Below are positions 15,944 through 24,607 of a DNA stretch of 64,000 nucleotides, piece by piece; within the stretch, counting starts at the first letter, position 1; each line of letters starts with the position of its first letter. Under the pieces are notes generated by a model, which ran no database searches, was not told the origin of the DNA, and saw only the letters and a list, made by a program, of their open reading frames with translations. Source of the stretch: Halorientalis sp. IM1011 (lineage in GTDB: Archaea > Halobacteriota > Halobacteria > Halobacteriales > Haloarculaceae); the NCBI RefSeq assembly GCF_001989615.1, contig NZ_CP019067.1:2604001-2668000 (forward strand), in the 5' to 3' direction. Position numbers and translations under genes: made by a program.

Positions 15944-15999
15944 GAAGGAAATATTTCTTCGGACTCGCGATCTGAACGCTATCGACACGTCTATTTGCG
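15944..15999 (+). promoter_or_regulatory. promoter region of the DUF3311/symporter pair with AT palindrome
   Basis: The sequence CTATTTGCG at 15991-15999 lies 24-32 bases before the DUF3311 ATG at 16023 and fits a TATA element for a leaderless transcript. About 35 bases further upstream, GAAATATTTC at 15948-15957 is a perfect 10-base palindrome inside the near-palindrome GAAGGAAATATTTCTTC, a plausible operator in otherwise GC-rich DNA. Confidence 0.45.
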
Positions 16000-16022
16000 T
16001 TGAGTGGGAGACTTCGACAACC

Positions 16023-16244
16023 ATGGATCGAGCGACGTTCCTCTGGAGTGCGGTCGCGGTGGTGCTGGTCGCGCTGGCGGTCCCCTGGTTCTGGTGGGGG
16101 TCGAGTCGGGTCGTGGCCGGGCTGCCAATTTGGGTCTGGTGGCACGTCGGCTGGCTGGGACTGTCGTCGGTCGTCTTCGCCGTCTTCGTCCGGCGGGCCT
16201 GGGGGCTGGGAATCGAGTCGCGGGCGGGTGATACGAATGGCTGA
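16023..16244 (+). CDS. DUF3311 small membrane protein, partner of the symporter
   Basis: A 73-residue protein with two hydrophobic helices (~6-26 and ~40-58) and a short basic tail. The aromatic pattern VPWFWWGSSRVVAGLPIWVWWH is typical of DUF3311, a small protein that is regularly encoded immediately before solute:sodium symporters and is thought to be an accessory subunit. The ATG of the following symporter lies inside its last codons (8-base overlap), so translation is likely coupled. Confidence 0.82.
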   Translation: MDRATFLWSAVAVVLVALAVPWFWWGSSRVVAGLPIWVWWHVGWLGLSSVVFAVFVRRAWGLGIESRAGDTNG

Positions 16245-17727
16245 GACCGGTCTCCAGATCGGGATCATCGTCGGCTACCTCCTGCTCGCACTCGGCGTCG
16301 GGCTGGTGGCCTATCGGCTGACCGACCGCACCGCCGAGGACTACTTCCTCGCGAGTCGGACGCTCGGGACGGTCGTCCTGCTCTTCACGACGTTCGCGAC
16401 GCTGCTGTCGGCCTTCACCTTCTTCGGCGGGCCCAACGTCTCCTACGCAGCCGGGCCGGAGTGGATCCTCGTGATGGGGCTGATGGACGGCGTCCTCTTC
16501 GGCATCCTCTGGTACGTGCTCGGCTACAAGCAGTGGCTCGTCGGGAAGGCCCACGGCTACGTGACCCTCGGGGAGATGCTGGGCGACCGGTTCGGCTCGC
16601 CGGTCCTCCGCGTGGTGGTCGCCGGGATCTCGCTGTTCTGGCTGGTGCCCTACGTGATGCTCCAGCAGCAGGGAGCCGGTACCGCCATCACGGCGCTGAC
16701 CGACGGCGCGGTCCCCTACTGGATCGGGGCTGGCGGCATCACCCTGTTCATGATCGTCTACGTCGTGCTGTCGGGGATGCGCGGGGTCGCCTGGACCGAC
16801 ACGCTCCAGGGGATCTTCATGCTCGGGATGATCTGGCTCGCGGTGGCCTGGATCCTCTCGGCGGTCGGCGGTCCCGGTGCGGCTACGAGCGAACTCGCGG
16901 CGGTCTCGCCCGGCCACCTCTCGCTGGGCGGCGGGCTCTATACGCCCGCGTACGTGCTCTCCACTGCGGTCTCCATCGCGTTCGGCGTGACGATGTTCCC
17001 GCAGGTCAACCAGCGGTTCTTCGTCGCCGGCTCGAAGACGGTGCTCAAGCGGACGTTCGCGCTCTGGCCCGTCCTCGTCATCCTGCTTTTCGTCCCCGCG
17101 TTCATGCTCGGCGCGTGGGCGCAGGGGCTGGGTATCGCGGCTGGCGAGAACCAGAACGTCCTCCCGCTCTTGCTGAACCAGTACACGCCCGCGTGGTTCG
17201 CGGCGCTGGTGATCGCCGGGGCGATGGCCGCGATGATGTCCTCCAGCGACTCGATGTTGCTGTCGGGGTCGTCCTATTTGACCCGCGACGTGTACCGGCA
17301 GGTCGTCGCAGGCGTGACGGATCGCCGTGAAGCCATGGTCGGCCGGATCGGCGTCGTCGTCATCGCCCTGCTGTCCTTCGTCGCGAGTCTCTTCCAGCCG
17401 GGGACGCTCATCGAGATCGGCGACACTGCCTTCGGCGGGTTCGCACAGCTCGCACTCCCCGTGCTGATCGCGCTCTACTGGCCGGGGACCACCCGCTACG
17501 GCATGTACGCTGGCGTCGGCGGGAGCCAGCTGTTCTATCTCGCCAGTGTCTTCCTCCCGTTCGTCCCCGCGAGCTACGTCCTCCCGTTCGCTTCCGGTCT
17601 GGGCGGCTGGTCTGCCTCCGTCGTCGGGATGGCGCTGGGTCTCGCCCTGACCGTGGGCGTCTCGGCGGTCACCGCCCCCGCCGCCGGCGAGGACGCCGCG
17701 GTCTATCAGGGTCACTCGGCCGATTGA
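16237..17727 (+). CDS. solute:sodium symporter (SSS family)
   Basis: A 496-residue permease with about 13 hydrophobic helices of the SSS (PutP/PanF) family. Family landmarks include TAEDYFLASRTLG (~30-42) after the first helix, then GPNVSYAAGPEW (~67-78), VAWTDTLQGIFMLG (~186-199) and the SSSDSMLLSGSSYLTRDVYRQ region (~334-354), where the Ser/Asp residues contribute to sodium binding. Substrates in this family include amino acids, short-chain carboxylates and pantothenate; the pairing with DUF3311 suggests a carboxylate-type carrier, but this is only an inference. Confidence 0.92.
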   Translation: MAETGLQIGIIVGYLLLALGVGLVAYRLTDRTAEDYFLASRTLGTVVLLFTTFATLLSAFTFFGGPNVSYAAGPEWILVMGLMDGVLFGILWYVLGYKQWLVGKAHGYVTLGEMLGDRFGSPVLRVVVAGISLFWLVPYVMLQQQGAGTAITALTDGAVPYWIGAGGITLFMIVYVVLSGMRGVAWTDTLQGIFMLGMIWLAVAWILSAVGGPGAATSELAAVSPGHLSLGGGLYTPAYVLSTAVSIAFGVTMFPQVNQRFFVAGSKTVLKRTFALWPVLVILLFVPAFMLGAWAQGLGIAAGENQNVLPLLLNQYTPAWFAALVIAGAMAAMMSSSDSMLLSGSSYLTRDVYRQVVAGVTDRREAMVGRIGVVVIALLSFVASLFQPGTLIEIGDTAFGGFAQLALPVLIALYWPGTTRYGMYAGVGGSQLFYLASVFLPFVPASYVLPFASGLGGWSASVVGMALGLALTVGVSAVTAPAAGEDAAVYQGHSAD

Positions 17728-18085
17728 CTCCTCGGTAACCTGATCCCTCCCCCACGACGATCGCTCTCCTCGCTGACTCGTCCCCACACCGACCGGTTCG
17801 CTCGTGGACCGATACGTTCACAGACCTGTACTCATCAGTGGACGACCGATCCGGAGTGTAAGTCTGCCTTATCCCGTCCGTACTGATCGCTTACACCCGA
17901 ACTGGGACGGCTGAACTGTATCGCCGGACCGACCTGTCGACGAACGCCGCTATGTGGTGCTAATTCGTATCACGAGAGTTGTTAATGGAAGTTTTTACTC
18001 GATAGTAAGTAAGGCTTATCTACTGCAGTCGGCTCCGTTGGAATATGGTTCTCTTCGAGTCCGAACGAACAGGCGGTGATCGACG
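17728..18085. other. 358-base intergenic region, mostly featureless, promoter near the right end
   Basis: No open frame on either strand looks coding. The left two thirds are GC-rich without stable hairpins or tRNA-like elements. From ~17955 the DNA becomes AT-richer, with GTTAATGG at 17981 and GTAAGGCTTATCTA at ~18009-18022; the latter could be the TATA element of the small membrane protein gene at 18086, giving a leader of about 40 bases. Confidence 0.4.
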
Positions 18086-18391
18086 ATGATGTGGCAAGAT
18101 ATCGTGTTCCTCTGTGGCAGCGTCTTCTCGCTGGTCGTCCTCGTGCCGACGCTGAAAGACAGGATGGCCAACGTCCCGTTAGGCACGTCCATCCCCTCCG
18201 CGTCGATCGGGATCATCTACGGTGTCACCTTCTTCACGATGGGGATGACGATGTCGGCGGTGGGATCGCTCTCGACCGGCATAATGTGGAGCTTAATCGC
18301 CGCCCTCCGGTCGCCTCACCCCTTCCGGGACCAGTTGACTGCGCAGGTACGCGAGTCGGCGACACACCACGGACCGCAGAACGCGGACTGA
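18086..18391 (+). CDS. small three-helix membrane protein of unknown function
   Basis: A 101-residue protein with hydrophobic segments at about 5-22, 38-57 and 60-74, and a hydrophilic tail of ~28 residues. The pattern SLVVLVPTLKDR then SIGIIYGVTFFTMGMTMSAVGS recalls the helices of small archaeal membrane proteins of unknown role. Two ATG codons are adjacent at the start. An upstream AT-rich zone offers a promoter. The next gene starts 51 bases downstream in the same direction but belongs to an unrelated regulator family. I do not recognise the family. Confidence 0.6.
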   Translation: MMWQDIVFLCGSVFSLVVLVPTLKDRMANVPLGTSIPSASIGIIYGVTFFTMGMTMSAVGSLSTGIMWSLIAALRSPHPFRDQLTAQVRESATHHGPQNAD

Positions 18392-18442
18392 GCGGATCGA
18401 CGAACCCCTCACCCTTTTGAGCGCGTCGAGACAAGTGTGCGT

Positions 18443-19369
18443 ATGCAGACCCACATCGTGCCGGTCGGCTTCGACTACGACCGGTTGATCGCGCCGCTGG
18501 TGCGCGAGCGTCTCGACGTGGATCGGGTGGTCCTGCTTGAGGGGGCCGTCGGGAGCGAGGCCAACGTCGAGTACTCCCGCAACCTCGCGGAGAAACTCGA
18601 GAAGGACTTCACGAACCTCCTCGGCGCTGAGACCGAGCGGATCGTCGTTGAGGACGTGTACGACTACGACGAGGCCTTCGAGCAGGCCTACAGCCTCATC
18701 ATGGCCGAACTCGACCGGGGTCGGGAGGGTGACGAGGAGGGGGAGGTCTGGGTCAACATCTCCGCGATGCCCCGGACAGTTTCGTTCGCCTTCGCCACCG
18801 CCGCCCACTCCATCATGGTCGAGCGCCAGGAGGACCGCGACCGCATCCACACCTACTACACGGTTCCCGAGAAGTACCTCGAAACGGAACTCGCCGAGGA
18901 ACTCCGGCGCCAGATCGATCTGCTCGGCGATCTGGGTGAGGACGTAGACGACGACCGGATCACCGAGCGACTGGAGAGCGCCCGCAATCTCCTCGACGAG
19001 TTCGACGAGCGCGGGACGACCATCGGCGCGAAGGAGATCGACGGCAGCCACGTCGTCGAACTCCCCGTCGCCTCCTTCTCGAACGTCAAGCCCTTCGAGG
19101 AGATCATCCTCTTCACCCTCGGGGAACACGGGGAGTTCGAGTCCGTCTCCGAGTTGGCACAGGAACTCGCGCGGGAACTCGGCGAGGAGTACACCGACAG
19201 TTTCCGGTCGAAGGTGATCTACAACGTGGATCGGCTCGGGCCGGGCGGGAAGGGGTACATCGAGCAGGAGGAACACGGGAAATCCCATCGGACCCGGCTC
19301 TCGCGGATCGGGGAGTTGTGGGTCAGGGCGCATGCGGATAGCGAGCCCGAACGTAGTGAGGGCTCGTAA
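18443..19369 (+). CDS. HFX_2341/DUF6293-type regulator: CARF-like domain plus winged helix
   Basis: A 308-residue haloarchaeal protein. The N-terminal ~130 residues look like a Rossmann-type CARF domain: a first strand MQTHIVPVGFDYDR, and the signature VNISAMPRTVSFAFATAA (~104-121), comparable to the N-[IV]-[ST]-x-G-x-x-x-M element of CARF proteins such as Csa3. A linker (~150-200) leads to a C-terminal winged-helix region (FEEIILFTLGEHGEFESVSE then SKVIYNVDRL). No CRISPR array or cas gene is in the window, so a ligand is only conjecture. The last residues ADSEPERSEGS come from an intergenic hairpin repeat that has been read through into the gene. ATG 18443 is preferred to GTG 18437. Confidence 0.75.
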   Translation: MQTHIVPVGFDYDRLIAPLVRERLDVDRVVLLEGAVGSEANVEYSRNLAEKLEKDFTNLLGAETERIVVEDVYDYDEAFEQAYSLIMAELDRGREGDEEGEVWVNISAMPRTVSFAFATAAHSIMVERQEDRDRIHTYYTVPEKYLETELAEELRRQIDLLGDLGEDVDDDRITERLESARNLLDEFDERGTTIGAKEIDGSHVVELPVASFSNVKPFEEIILFTLGEHGEFESVSELAQELARELGEEYTDSFRSKVIYNVDRLGPGGKGYIEQEEHGKSHRTRLSRIGELWVRAHADSEPERSEGS

Positions 19370-19501
19370 TTGCGAACGGCGACCACGGGGAGCCGTGAGC
19401 AGCGAGTCCGAGCGTAGCGAGGACTCGTTTTAGCGAGCGGGGAGTGCGAGGGGTGAGCAGAGCGACGACCCGCGAGTTGCGAGGACGAGCGTAGCGAGTC
19501 C
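19342..19501. repeat. repeated hairpin motif with shared loop GARCGTAGYGA
   Basis: Three copies of one palindrome occur in 160 bases. Copy 1 is CGAGCCC/GGGCTCG around GAACGTAGTGA (19342-19366, containing the stop region of the upstream gene). Copy 2 is CGAGTCC/GGACTCG around GAGCGTAGCGA (19403-19427), followed by TTTT and so terminator-like. Copy 3 is GGAC/GTCC around GAGCGTAGCGA (19483-19501) in opposite stem orientation. The stem bases of copies 1 and 2 covary (C-G to T-A), while the loop core is kept. The rest of 19370-19631 has no gene. Confidence 0.7.
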
Positions 19502-19631
19502 GCATTGTGAACCCGAGCGAAGCGCGTCCCCTGATCAGTCAGTGTCGAGAGTGTTCTAGACGGTAGCAGAGCTGGTGGATCTGGGTGAACCGTCTGCTCG
19601 GTGTGTCTACGAATCGGACACCGCTAAGGAT

Positions 19632-19820
19632 TCACAGTTCGGCACCGAGGTCCGTGACGAGTTCGATGGCGATCCAGAGTGGGAGAAGAAACATCAGCAT
19701 CCCCGCGAAGATCCCGATCGCTGCTAGCAACTGACTGTCACCAGTTCCGGATGATGTCTGCATGAAAATCAGAACCACGAACCAGAGGGTGAGGAGTTGG
19801 ACCAATTCGTTCCATTCCAT
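19632..19820 (-). CDS. small two-helix membrane protein
   Basis: A 62-residue protein with hydrophobic helices at about 8-22 and 32-52 joined by a polar loop (SSGTGDSQ). ATG 19820 (MEWNEL) is preferred to a GTG two codons upstream. On the minus strand AAATTATT at ~19851-19858 lies ~31-38 bases before the ATG, a fair TATA position for a nearly leaderless gene, which supports its being real despite its size. Function unknown. Confidence 0.55.
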   Translation of the reverse strand: MEWNELVQLLTLWFVVLIFMQTSSGTGDSQLLAAIGIFAGMLMFLLPLWIAIELVTDLGAEL

Positions 19821-19879
19821 CGTCACCCGATGGATTAATTGTTGCTCAGGAATAATTTGTGGTTAGCCAACGACGGCGA

Positions 19880-20491
19880 TCACTCCGGCAGCAGCCCGTA
19901 GTCGTACATCAGCCACCGGTCGCCGTCGAGGACGACGACGTAGTACCGACGGATCTCGCCGTGCTGGTCCGTACGGACGGTGTAGGAGACGATGGCGCTG
20001 TCGTCGTAGCCCCGCTCCTCGACCTGCTGGAGGGTATCTTCGACCGCCGAGACGGTGACGTTCCTGTAGTCCGCGTACTTCTGGGGGGTGTACCGCTCGA
20101 TGCCGAAGATGGTTATCTTCTCCACGTCCGCGAACCGTCCGAGATCGTGTCCTTCGACGGTCTCTTTCCGCGCCTCCGACGGTTCGCCCCGCCTGATCGC
20201 GGTGAGGAACCGCTCGACGGTGTGCATCGGATACCCGGCGTCGTCCGCCGTCGACTGTCTGGTCTCCTCGGGGTCGGTCGGTGTGTCCGCCTCGGCCGTC
20301 GATGCGGGCGCCTCGTCGGTTTCCCGGGTACTGGTCGCGGTAGCGGTGTCCGTTGCTGTCGCGTCTGTACCCGTCTCCGGCACGGCCGTACTCCCGTCGT
20401 CGTTCCCGGTGCAACCAGCGAGGCCGCCGAAGACCGCGACCGCTGTGCCCGTCAGGAACCGTCGGCGACTTCGCTCGATAGTATCCAACAT
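19880..20491 (-). CDS. Tat lipoprotein with low-complexity linker and NTF2-like domain
   Basis: A 203-residue protein. The Tat motif SRRRFLTG (8-15) and lipobox LAGC (C27) mark a lipid-anchored extracellular protein. Residues ~28-85 are a Thr/Ala/Asp-rich, probably disordered spacer. The globular part (~88-203) starts with a helix ([15 protein letters not shown]) and ends with strands ([30 protein letters not shown]), an order that suggests an NTF2-like cone as in DUF4878-type proteins. Substrate or role unknown. It stands alone between two small intergenic gaps. Confidence 0.72.
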   Translation of the reverse strand: MLDTIERSRRRFLTGTAVAVFGGLAGCTGNDDGSTAVPETGTDATATDTATATSTRETDEAPASTAEADTPTDPEETRQSTADDAGYPMHTVERFLTAIRRGEPSEARKETVEGHDLGRFADVEKITIFGIERYTPQKYADYRNVTVSAVEDTLQQVEERGYDDSAIVSYTVRTDQHGEIRRYYVVVLDGDRWLMYDYGLLPE

Positions 20492-20594
20492 ACGACACGA
20501 AAGTTCCCGATGGTTACTTATTTCGTACGGAATGGCTCCTTTCGAGCCGCTAACTAGTCGCGAGTATGTGCGTACTATCGCACATTTCGTCGGA

Positions 20595-21359
20595 TCAGTT
20601 CCCGATCTCGGCCTTCTTCGCGCGCGTCGCCGTGGCCAGAAACACCGCGATGATAGTCAACACGACGGCACCGGCGGCGGCCTGATCGTGGGCGGGAAGC
20701 GAGTGGTCGAAGCCGAGGACGGTCTGTTCCGCGCGCAGGAGAGTATGGTGGGGGTCGCCGATCAGCGGGACGAAGTAGTCCACCACGTCGTTGAGGGTGT
20801 ACCAGAACGTGGCGATCGCGATGGCCCAGATGGGAAAGCGGCTGTAGCGGTGGATCAGGAAGGCTTCGACGGCCATCAGCGCGTGGCTCCAGATCAGGAA
20901 GTGGTACATCAGCGGGTTCAGCCCGCCGGGGCCGTTGACCACCAACTGGACGTAGGGGGTCCAGAGGCCGAGTTTGATACAGCCGAAGAATGCGAGCACG
21001 TGGAGCCACTCGACGTGCCAGTCGAGTCGCCAGGCGATCAGCGAGAGGCCGATGAAGCCCGTCGCGACGGGGCTATCGGGGACGAAGAGCCACATTTCGG
21101 GCGGCGTCAGGCCGAACTGGCCGGCGAACAGGGGGTCCGTGAACGGCCAGGGGTGAAAGCCGTAGTACCAGAAGCCGAAGGCGGTCCCCAGCAGGTTGAC
21201 GATGGCGATGGGCCAGGCCAGTCGCAGGGCGGCGTCCTCCAGCCACGCGGGCAGGGGTGCGACGTACCGCGGCAGGGCCTCGCGCTCGGGGAGGGGGGCG
21301 TCGAAGTAGCGGGCGATGAACCCCTCCAGCTGGCGGCCCAGTCTGGTAACGACGGACAT
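20595..21359 (-). CDS. DUF1405 family membrane protein
   Basis: A 254-residue membrane protein with about seven helices. Features seen in the DUF1405 family are an N-terminal cytoplasmic segment, then [18 protein letters not shown] (~61-78), a [12 protein letters not shown] motif in the next loop (~88-99) and [14 protein letters not shown] (~128-141). The family is shared by Bacillus and haloarchaea; its function has not been established as far as I know. ATG 21359 gives a basic N-terminus ([10 protein letters not shown]). It is divergent from pdxS with a 111-base intergenic region. Confidence 0.85.
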   Translation of the reverse strand: MSVVTRLGRQLEGFIARYFDAPLPEREALPRYVAPLPAWLEDAALRLAWPIAIVNLLGTAFGFWYYGFHPWPFTDPLFAGQFGLTPPEMWLFVPDSPVATGFIGLSLIAWRLDWHVEWLHVLAFFGCIKLGLWTPYVQLVVNGPGGLNPLMYHFLIWSHALMAVEAFLIHRYSRFPIWAIAIATFWYTLNDVVDYFVPLIGDPHHTLLRAEQTVLGFDHSLPAHDQAAAGAVVLTIIAVFLATATRAKKAEIGN

Positions 21360-21470
21360 GCGGGGACGAACGACCGACGGCGGCAAAACGGTATCGGAGG
21401 GCGGCGCGGCCGGCCTCGCGTTCTCCTGCAAAGGACACGGGTTAAGTGCGTGACCGCCCAACCTGATGGT

Positions 21471-22379
21471 ATGTCAGCAGCGACTGATCTGGAGGAACTC
21501 CGTCGCGGGACCGATCTGGTCAAGCGCGGGTTCGCGAAGATGCAGAAAGGCGGCGTCATCATGGACGTCGTCGACCGCGAGCAGGCCCGTATCGCCGAGG
21601 ACGTGGGCGCCGTGGCGGTCATGTCACTGGAAGCCGTGCCGGCCGACATCCGCAAGCGCGGCGGCGTCGCCCGGATGGCCGACCCCGCCGACGTCCAGGA
21701 GATCATCGACGAGGTGTCGATCCCGGTGATGGGCAAATCCCGCATCGGCCACACCAAGGAAGCCCAGATCCTCGAAGCGACCGGCGTCGACATGATCGAC
21801 GAGAGCGAGGTGCTCACGCCGGCCGACGATCGCTTCCACATCGACAAGCGGGAGTTCACCGCGCCGTTCGTCTGTGGCGCGCGCAACCTCGGTGAGGCGC
21901 TCCGCCGCATCGACGAGGGCGCGGCCATGATCCGCACGAAAGGCGAGGCCGGCACCGGCGACGTCAACCAGGCCGTCCACCACCAGCGCAACATCAAGGG
22001 CGCGATCCGCGAGCTCGAAGGGATGACCCACGAGGAACGCGAGAAGTGGGCCCGGGAGAACGAGGCGCCCGCGGAACTGGTCCACGAGACCGCCGAGATG
22101 GGCCGGCTCCCCGTCGTCAACTTCGCGGCCGGCGGCATCGCGACGCCCGCCGACGCTGCGCTCATGATGCACCACGGCTGTGACGGCATCTTCGTCGGCT
22201 CGGGCATCTTCGGCGCGGAGGACCCCGAAGCGATGGGGACCGCCGTCGTCGAGGCAGTCAACAACTGGGACGACCCCGAGAAACTGGCCGAGATCTCCTC
22301 GAACATCGGCTCGGGAATGCGCGGCGACGCCAACGCCGACCTGCCCGAGGAAGAGAAACTGCAGGGCCGGGGCGTCTGA
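21471..22379 (+). CDS. pdxS: pyridoxal 5'-phosphate synthase, PdxS subunit
   Basis: A 302-residue (beta/alpha)8 enzyme that combines ribose 5-phosphate, glyceraldehyde 3-phosphate and ammonia into PLP; the ammonia comes from the glutaminase PdxT, which is not encoded nearby. D32 (IMDVVD) and the imine-forming K89 in [10 protein letters not shown] are the expected active-site residues; the second Lys is in [12 protein letters not shown]. The phosphate-binding glycine motifs [11 protein letters not shown] and GIFVGSGIF are intact. Length is normal for the family. A GGTTAA sequence ~30 bases upstream of ATG 21471 may be part of the promoter. Confidence 0.97.
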   Translation: MSAATDLEELRRGTDLVKRGFAKMQKGGVIMDVVDREQARIAEDVGAVAVMSLEAVPADIRKRGGVARMADPADVQEIIDEVSIPVMGKSRIGHTKEAQILEATGVDMIDESEVLTPADDRFHIDKREFTAPFVCGARNLGEALRRIDEGAAMIRTKGEAGTGDVNQAVHHQRNIKGAIRELEGMTHEEREKWARENEAPAELVHETAEMGRLPVVNFAAGGIATPADAALMMHHGCDGIFVGSGIFGAEDPEAMGTAVVEAVNNWDDPEKLAEISSNIGSGMRGDANADLPEEEKLQGRGV

Positions 22380-22520
22380 TCGGAACGAACGGCTTCGCCG
22401 ACGGCGCATTTCTCGGCTCGCGTAAGCCATCCCTAGCCGTTCTGACTACGGCGGATCTCGTCGCTGGCGAATCGACTGTCGAGACGGCGTCTTAAACTGC
22501 CGGTCAATAGGCGCAGAATA

Positions 22521-22529
22521 CTTTTTATG
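22521..22529 (+). promoter_or_regulatory. TATA element upstream of the triplicated membrane protein
   Basis: CTTTTTATG in a GC-rich surrounding, 59-67 bases before ATG 22588. A start of transcription about 27 bases further on would give a leader of ~40 bases. The rest of 22380-22587 holds no other visible signal. Confidence 0.45.
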
Positions 22530-22587
22530 CCGACTGTGGAACACGCGTCCAGAGAGCCGCAAAACCTGGGGGTTTGCGGGGCATATT

Positions 22588-24594
22588 ATGAGTACGAAAA
22601 CGACTTCGAAGTTCGGGCGGGACGAGCAAGTGGCAGCGGTGATCGGGGCGCTAGTCGCGGCGATTCCGGCGGGGCTTTTGATCCAGTTCCTGCCGGGGCC
22701 AAACGGCAGCACGACCCGAGGATTCGAGTACTTCGCCTGGCTGGTCGGTGGCAGTGGGCTATCCACCGGGTGGCTGGTCTGGATCGGGACCTGTGTGGTG
22801 TTCGCCCTGATCTTCGGCGTCTTCCTCTCGCGGACCGTTCACAAGTTCACGAACACGATCATCATGATGTCCCGGAACATCGGGGTCCTCCAGAAGATTC
22901 TGGTGCCGCTTCTGGAACGGTCGGCACTCGGGGTCACCGCCGGTGGCTTCGGGTTGCTCTACGGCCACATTCTCGGCTACGGCTTTTTCGCCTACGGCAT
23001 GCCGGTGGCCCTGGTCGCCCTCGGCTACAACGCGGGGATTCCACCGCTCGCGGACTTCTCGGTGATCTTCGCGTACCTGCTGTACGGACAGCTGATGGGT
23101 ACTGTCTACGGCGTGCTCCTCGAAGCACACTGGTTCAAGCCAGCCACGACCGCGGACGAACAGAACGCGGCGGTCGTGGGCGCGATCGGCGGCGGTGTCG
23201 CCGGCGTCGCCGTCCTCTCCCTGCTCGGGGGGTCGGCTGCACTCACCGAGATCGCGGCGCTTGCCGGGAGCCAGTCCCCGGAATTCGGGGCGGCGCTATT
23301 CGTGGCCGCCGGCCTCGTGTTCGGCCTGCTGTTCGCGGCCGTCCTCTCCCGGACGATCAACGACTTCACGAACACGGTGATCATGTTCTCGCGGCGGTCG
23401 AAGATCACTCAGAAACTGCTCGTGCCATTGTTGACCCGCGGGGCGCTCACCGTCACCGCCGGCAGTATGGGGCTGGTCTACGGGACCGCCCTCGGCGTGG
23501 TCGTCCTCGCGCTCGGTTCGGCTGGCATCGGCCCGAATCTGGGGCTCGCGGGACTGATCGCACTGATCGTCTACGGCCAGGTGCTCGGTAATGGCTACGG
23601 CCTGATGATGGAGAAAGTCGACGCGTCCACGTTCGTCCCCGGCGAGGCGGTCCGGGCGGGCGTCGTCGCGTCGCTCGGAGCCGGCCTGCTCAGTGGGGCC
23701 TTCGTCGCCCTCGTGATCGGGCTGGATCTGTTCGCGGGACTCGCGGCGACGCTGGACGCGACCGGCGTCTCGACCGGCTTCGGCGTCTGGATGGCCATGT
23801 CCGTCGTGCTCGGACTGGCCTTCGTCGCCTACGTCTCGCGGACGATCAACGACTTCACGAACACGGTGATCATGTTCTCCCGGCGGTCGGAGATCACCCA
23901 GAAACTGCTCGTGCCACTGCTGACCCGGGCCGCCCTCGCGGTCACCGCCGGGAGCATGGGCCTCGGGTTCGGCCTGCTGGTCGGCATCGCGTTCTACGGG
24001 GGGTCGCTGCTGGGCGTCCTCCCGACGACGGGGCCGCTGATCGTCGTCGCCTTCCTCCTCTACGGACAGGTGCTCGGGACCGGGTACGGGCTGATCCTCG
24101 GCGACGTGGACCTCGGCCTCCCGTCCTTCGGGGGCGAGGAGCGGACCGTCGAGGACGACGAACGGCTGGGTGGCCAGCCGGGCGCGTTCGCCCGCTGGCG
24201 GTCACGGCGACCCTTCGCCGGCGGCACGCTGCTGGTACTCGGCGGCATGATCATCGCGGCCATCCCGATCCGGCTCCAGATGATCTCCGCGACGCAAGGC
24301 CCCTCCTTTTCGGCGCTGGGCATCGTCTTCGCGGCGATGGTCGTCGCCTGTGGGGTCTTCGCCATCGTGAAACCCCAGCTCTCGACGCTGATCGGCGTCA
24401 CCGGCATCGCCATGTCCATCCTCTCGTTGATCGGCGCGTTCGGCGGCCTCGTCATCGGCATGCTGGTCGGCATCGTCGGCGGTAGCCTCTGTGTCGCCTG
24501 GCAGGAACCGGGGACGACGGAGGCCGAGACCGAGACCACCACCGGCGAGGAGCGCTTCCGCTGGATAAACGAGAGCGAACGCCAGCGCTGGTGA
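22588..24594 (+). CDS. membrane protein with three tandem repeats and a C-terminal DUF6114 domain
   Basis: A 668-residue membrane protein. Three repeats of ~165 residues (about 15-180, 195-345, 355-508) each carry SRT[IV]xxFTNT[VI]IM (at 81, 254 and 417), then a KxLVPLL block and AGxxGLxYG, then YGQ[LV][ML]G (at 166, 329 and 492). Each repeat has about four hydrophobic helices, so the core may be a pseudo-threefold assembly. Residues ~520-540 are a charged loop, and 545-637 form a four-helix domain like DUF6114 of actinobacteria. The tail is acidic and cytoplasmic. No transporter or enzyme family matches what I see. Repeats 2 and 3 are nearly identical over 81 bases. Confidence 0.8.
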   Translation: MSTKTTSKFGRDEQVAAVIGALVAAIPAGLLIQFLPGPNGSTTRGFEYFAWLVGGSGLSTGWLVWIGTCVVFALIFGVFLSRTVHKFTNTIIMMSRNIGVLQKILVPLLERSALGVTAGGFGLLYGHILGYGFFAYGMPVALVALGYNAGIPPLADFSVIFAYLLYGQLMGTVYGVLLEAHWFKPATTADEQNAAVVGAIGGGVAGVAVLSLLGGSAALTEIAALAGSQSPEFGAALFVAAGLVFGLLFAAVLSRTINDFTNTVIMFSRRSKITQKLLVPLLTRGALTVTAGSMGLVYGTALGVVVLALGSAGIGPNLGLAGLIALIVYGQVLGNGYGLMMEKVDASTFVPGEAVRAGVVASLGAGLLSGAFVALVIGLDLFAGLAATLDATGVSTGFGVWMAMSVVLGLAFVAYVSRTINDFTNTVIMFSRRSEITQKLLVPLLTRAALAVTAGSMGLGFGLLVGIAFYGGSLLGVLPTTGPLIVVAFLLYGQVLGTGYGLILGDVDLGLPSFGGEERTVEDDERLGGQPGAFARWRSRRPFAGGTLLVLGGMIIAAIPIRLQMISATQGPSFSALGIVFAAMVVACGVFAIVKPQLSTLIGVTGIAMSILSLIGAFGGLVIGMLVGIVGGSLCVAWQEPGTTEAETETTTGEERFRWINESERQRW

Positions 24595-24607
24595 GTAACC
24601 GGCCGTC

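Noticed and set aside
15991..17787. Long minus-strand frame opposite the sodium symporter (598 codons)
   Set aside because: Its translation is Arg/Gly/Glu/Asp/His-rich with no fold signal, and the plus strand encodes a clear SSS permease with known motifs. It is a high-GC antisense shadow.
17728..18085. Possible tRNA or other RNA gene in the 358-base gap
   Set aside because: No cloverleaf or conserved TTCGA-type loop could be found by eye; only a weak promoter near the right end is supportable.
19342..19501. CRISPR array
   Set aside because: The repeats are palindromes of ~20-25 bases with irregular spacing and no similar-length spacers; no cas gene is present.
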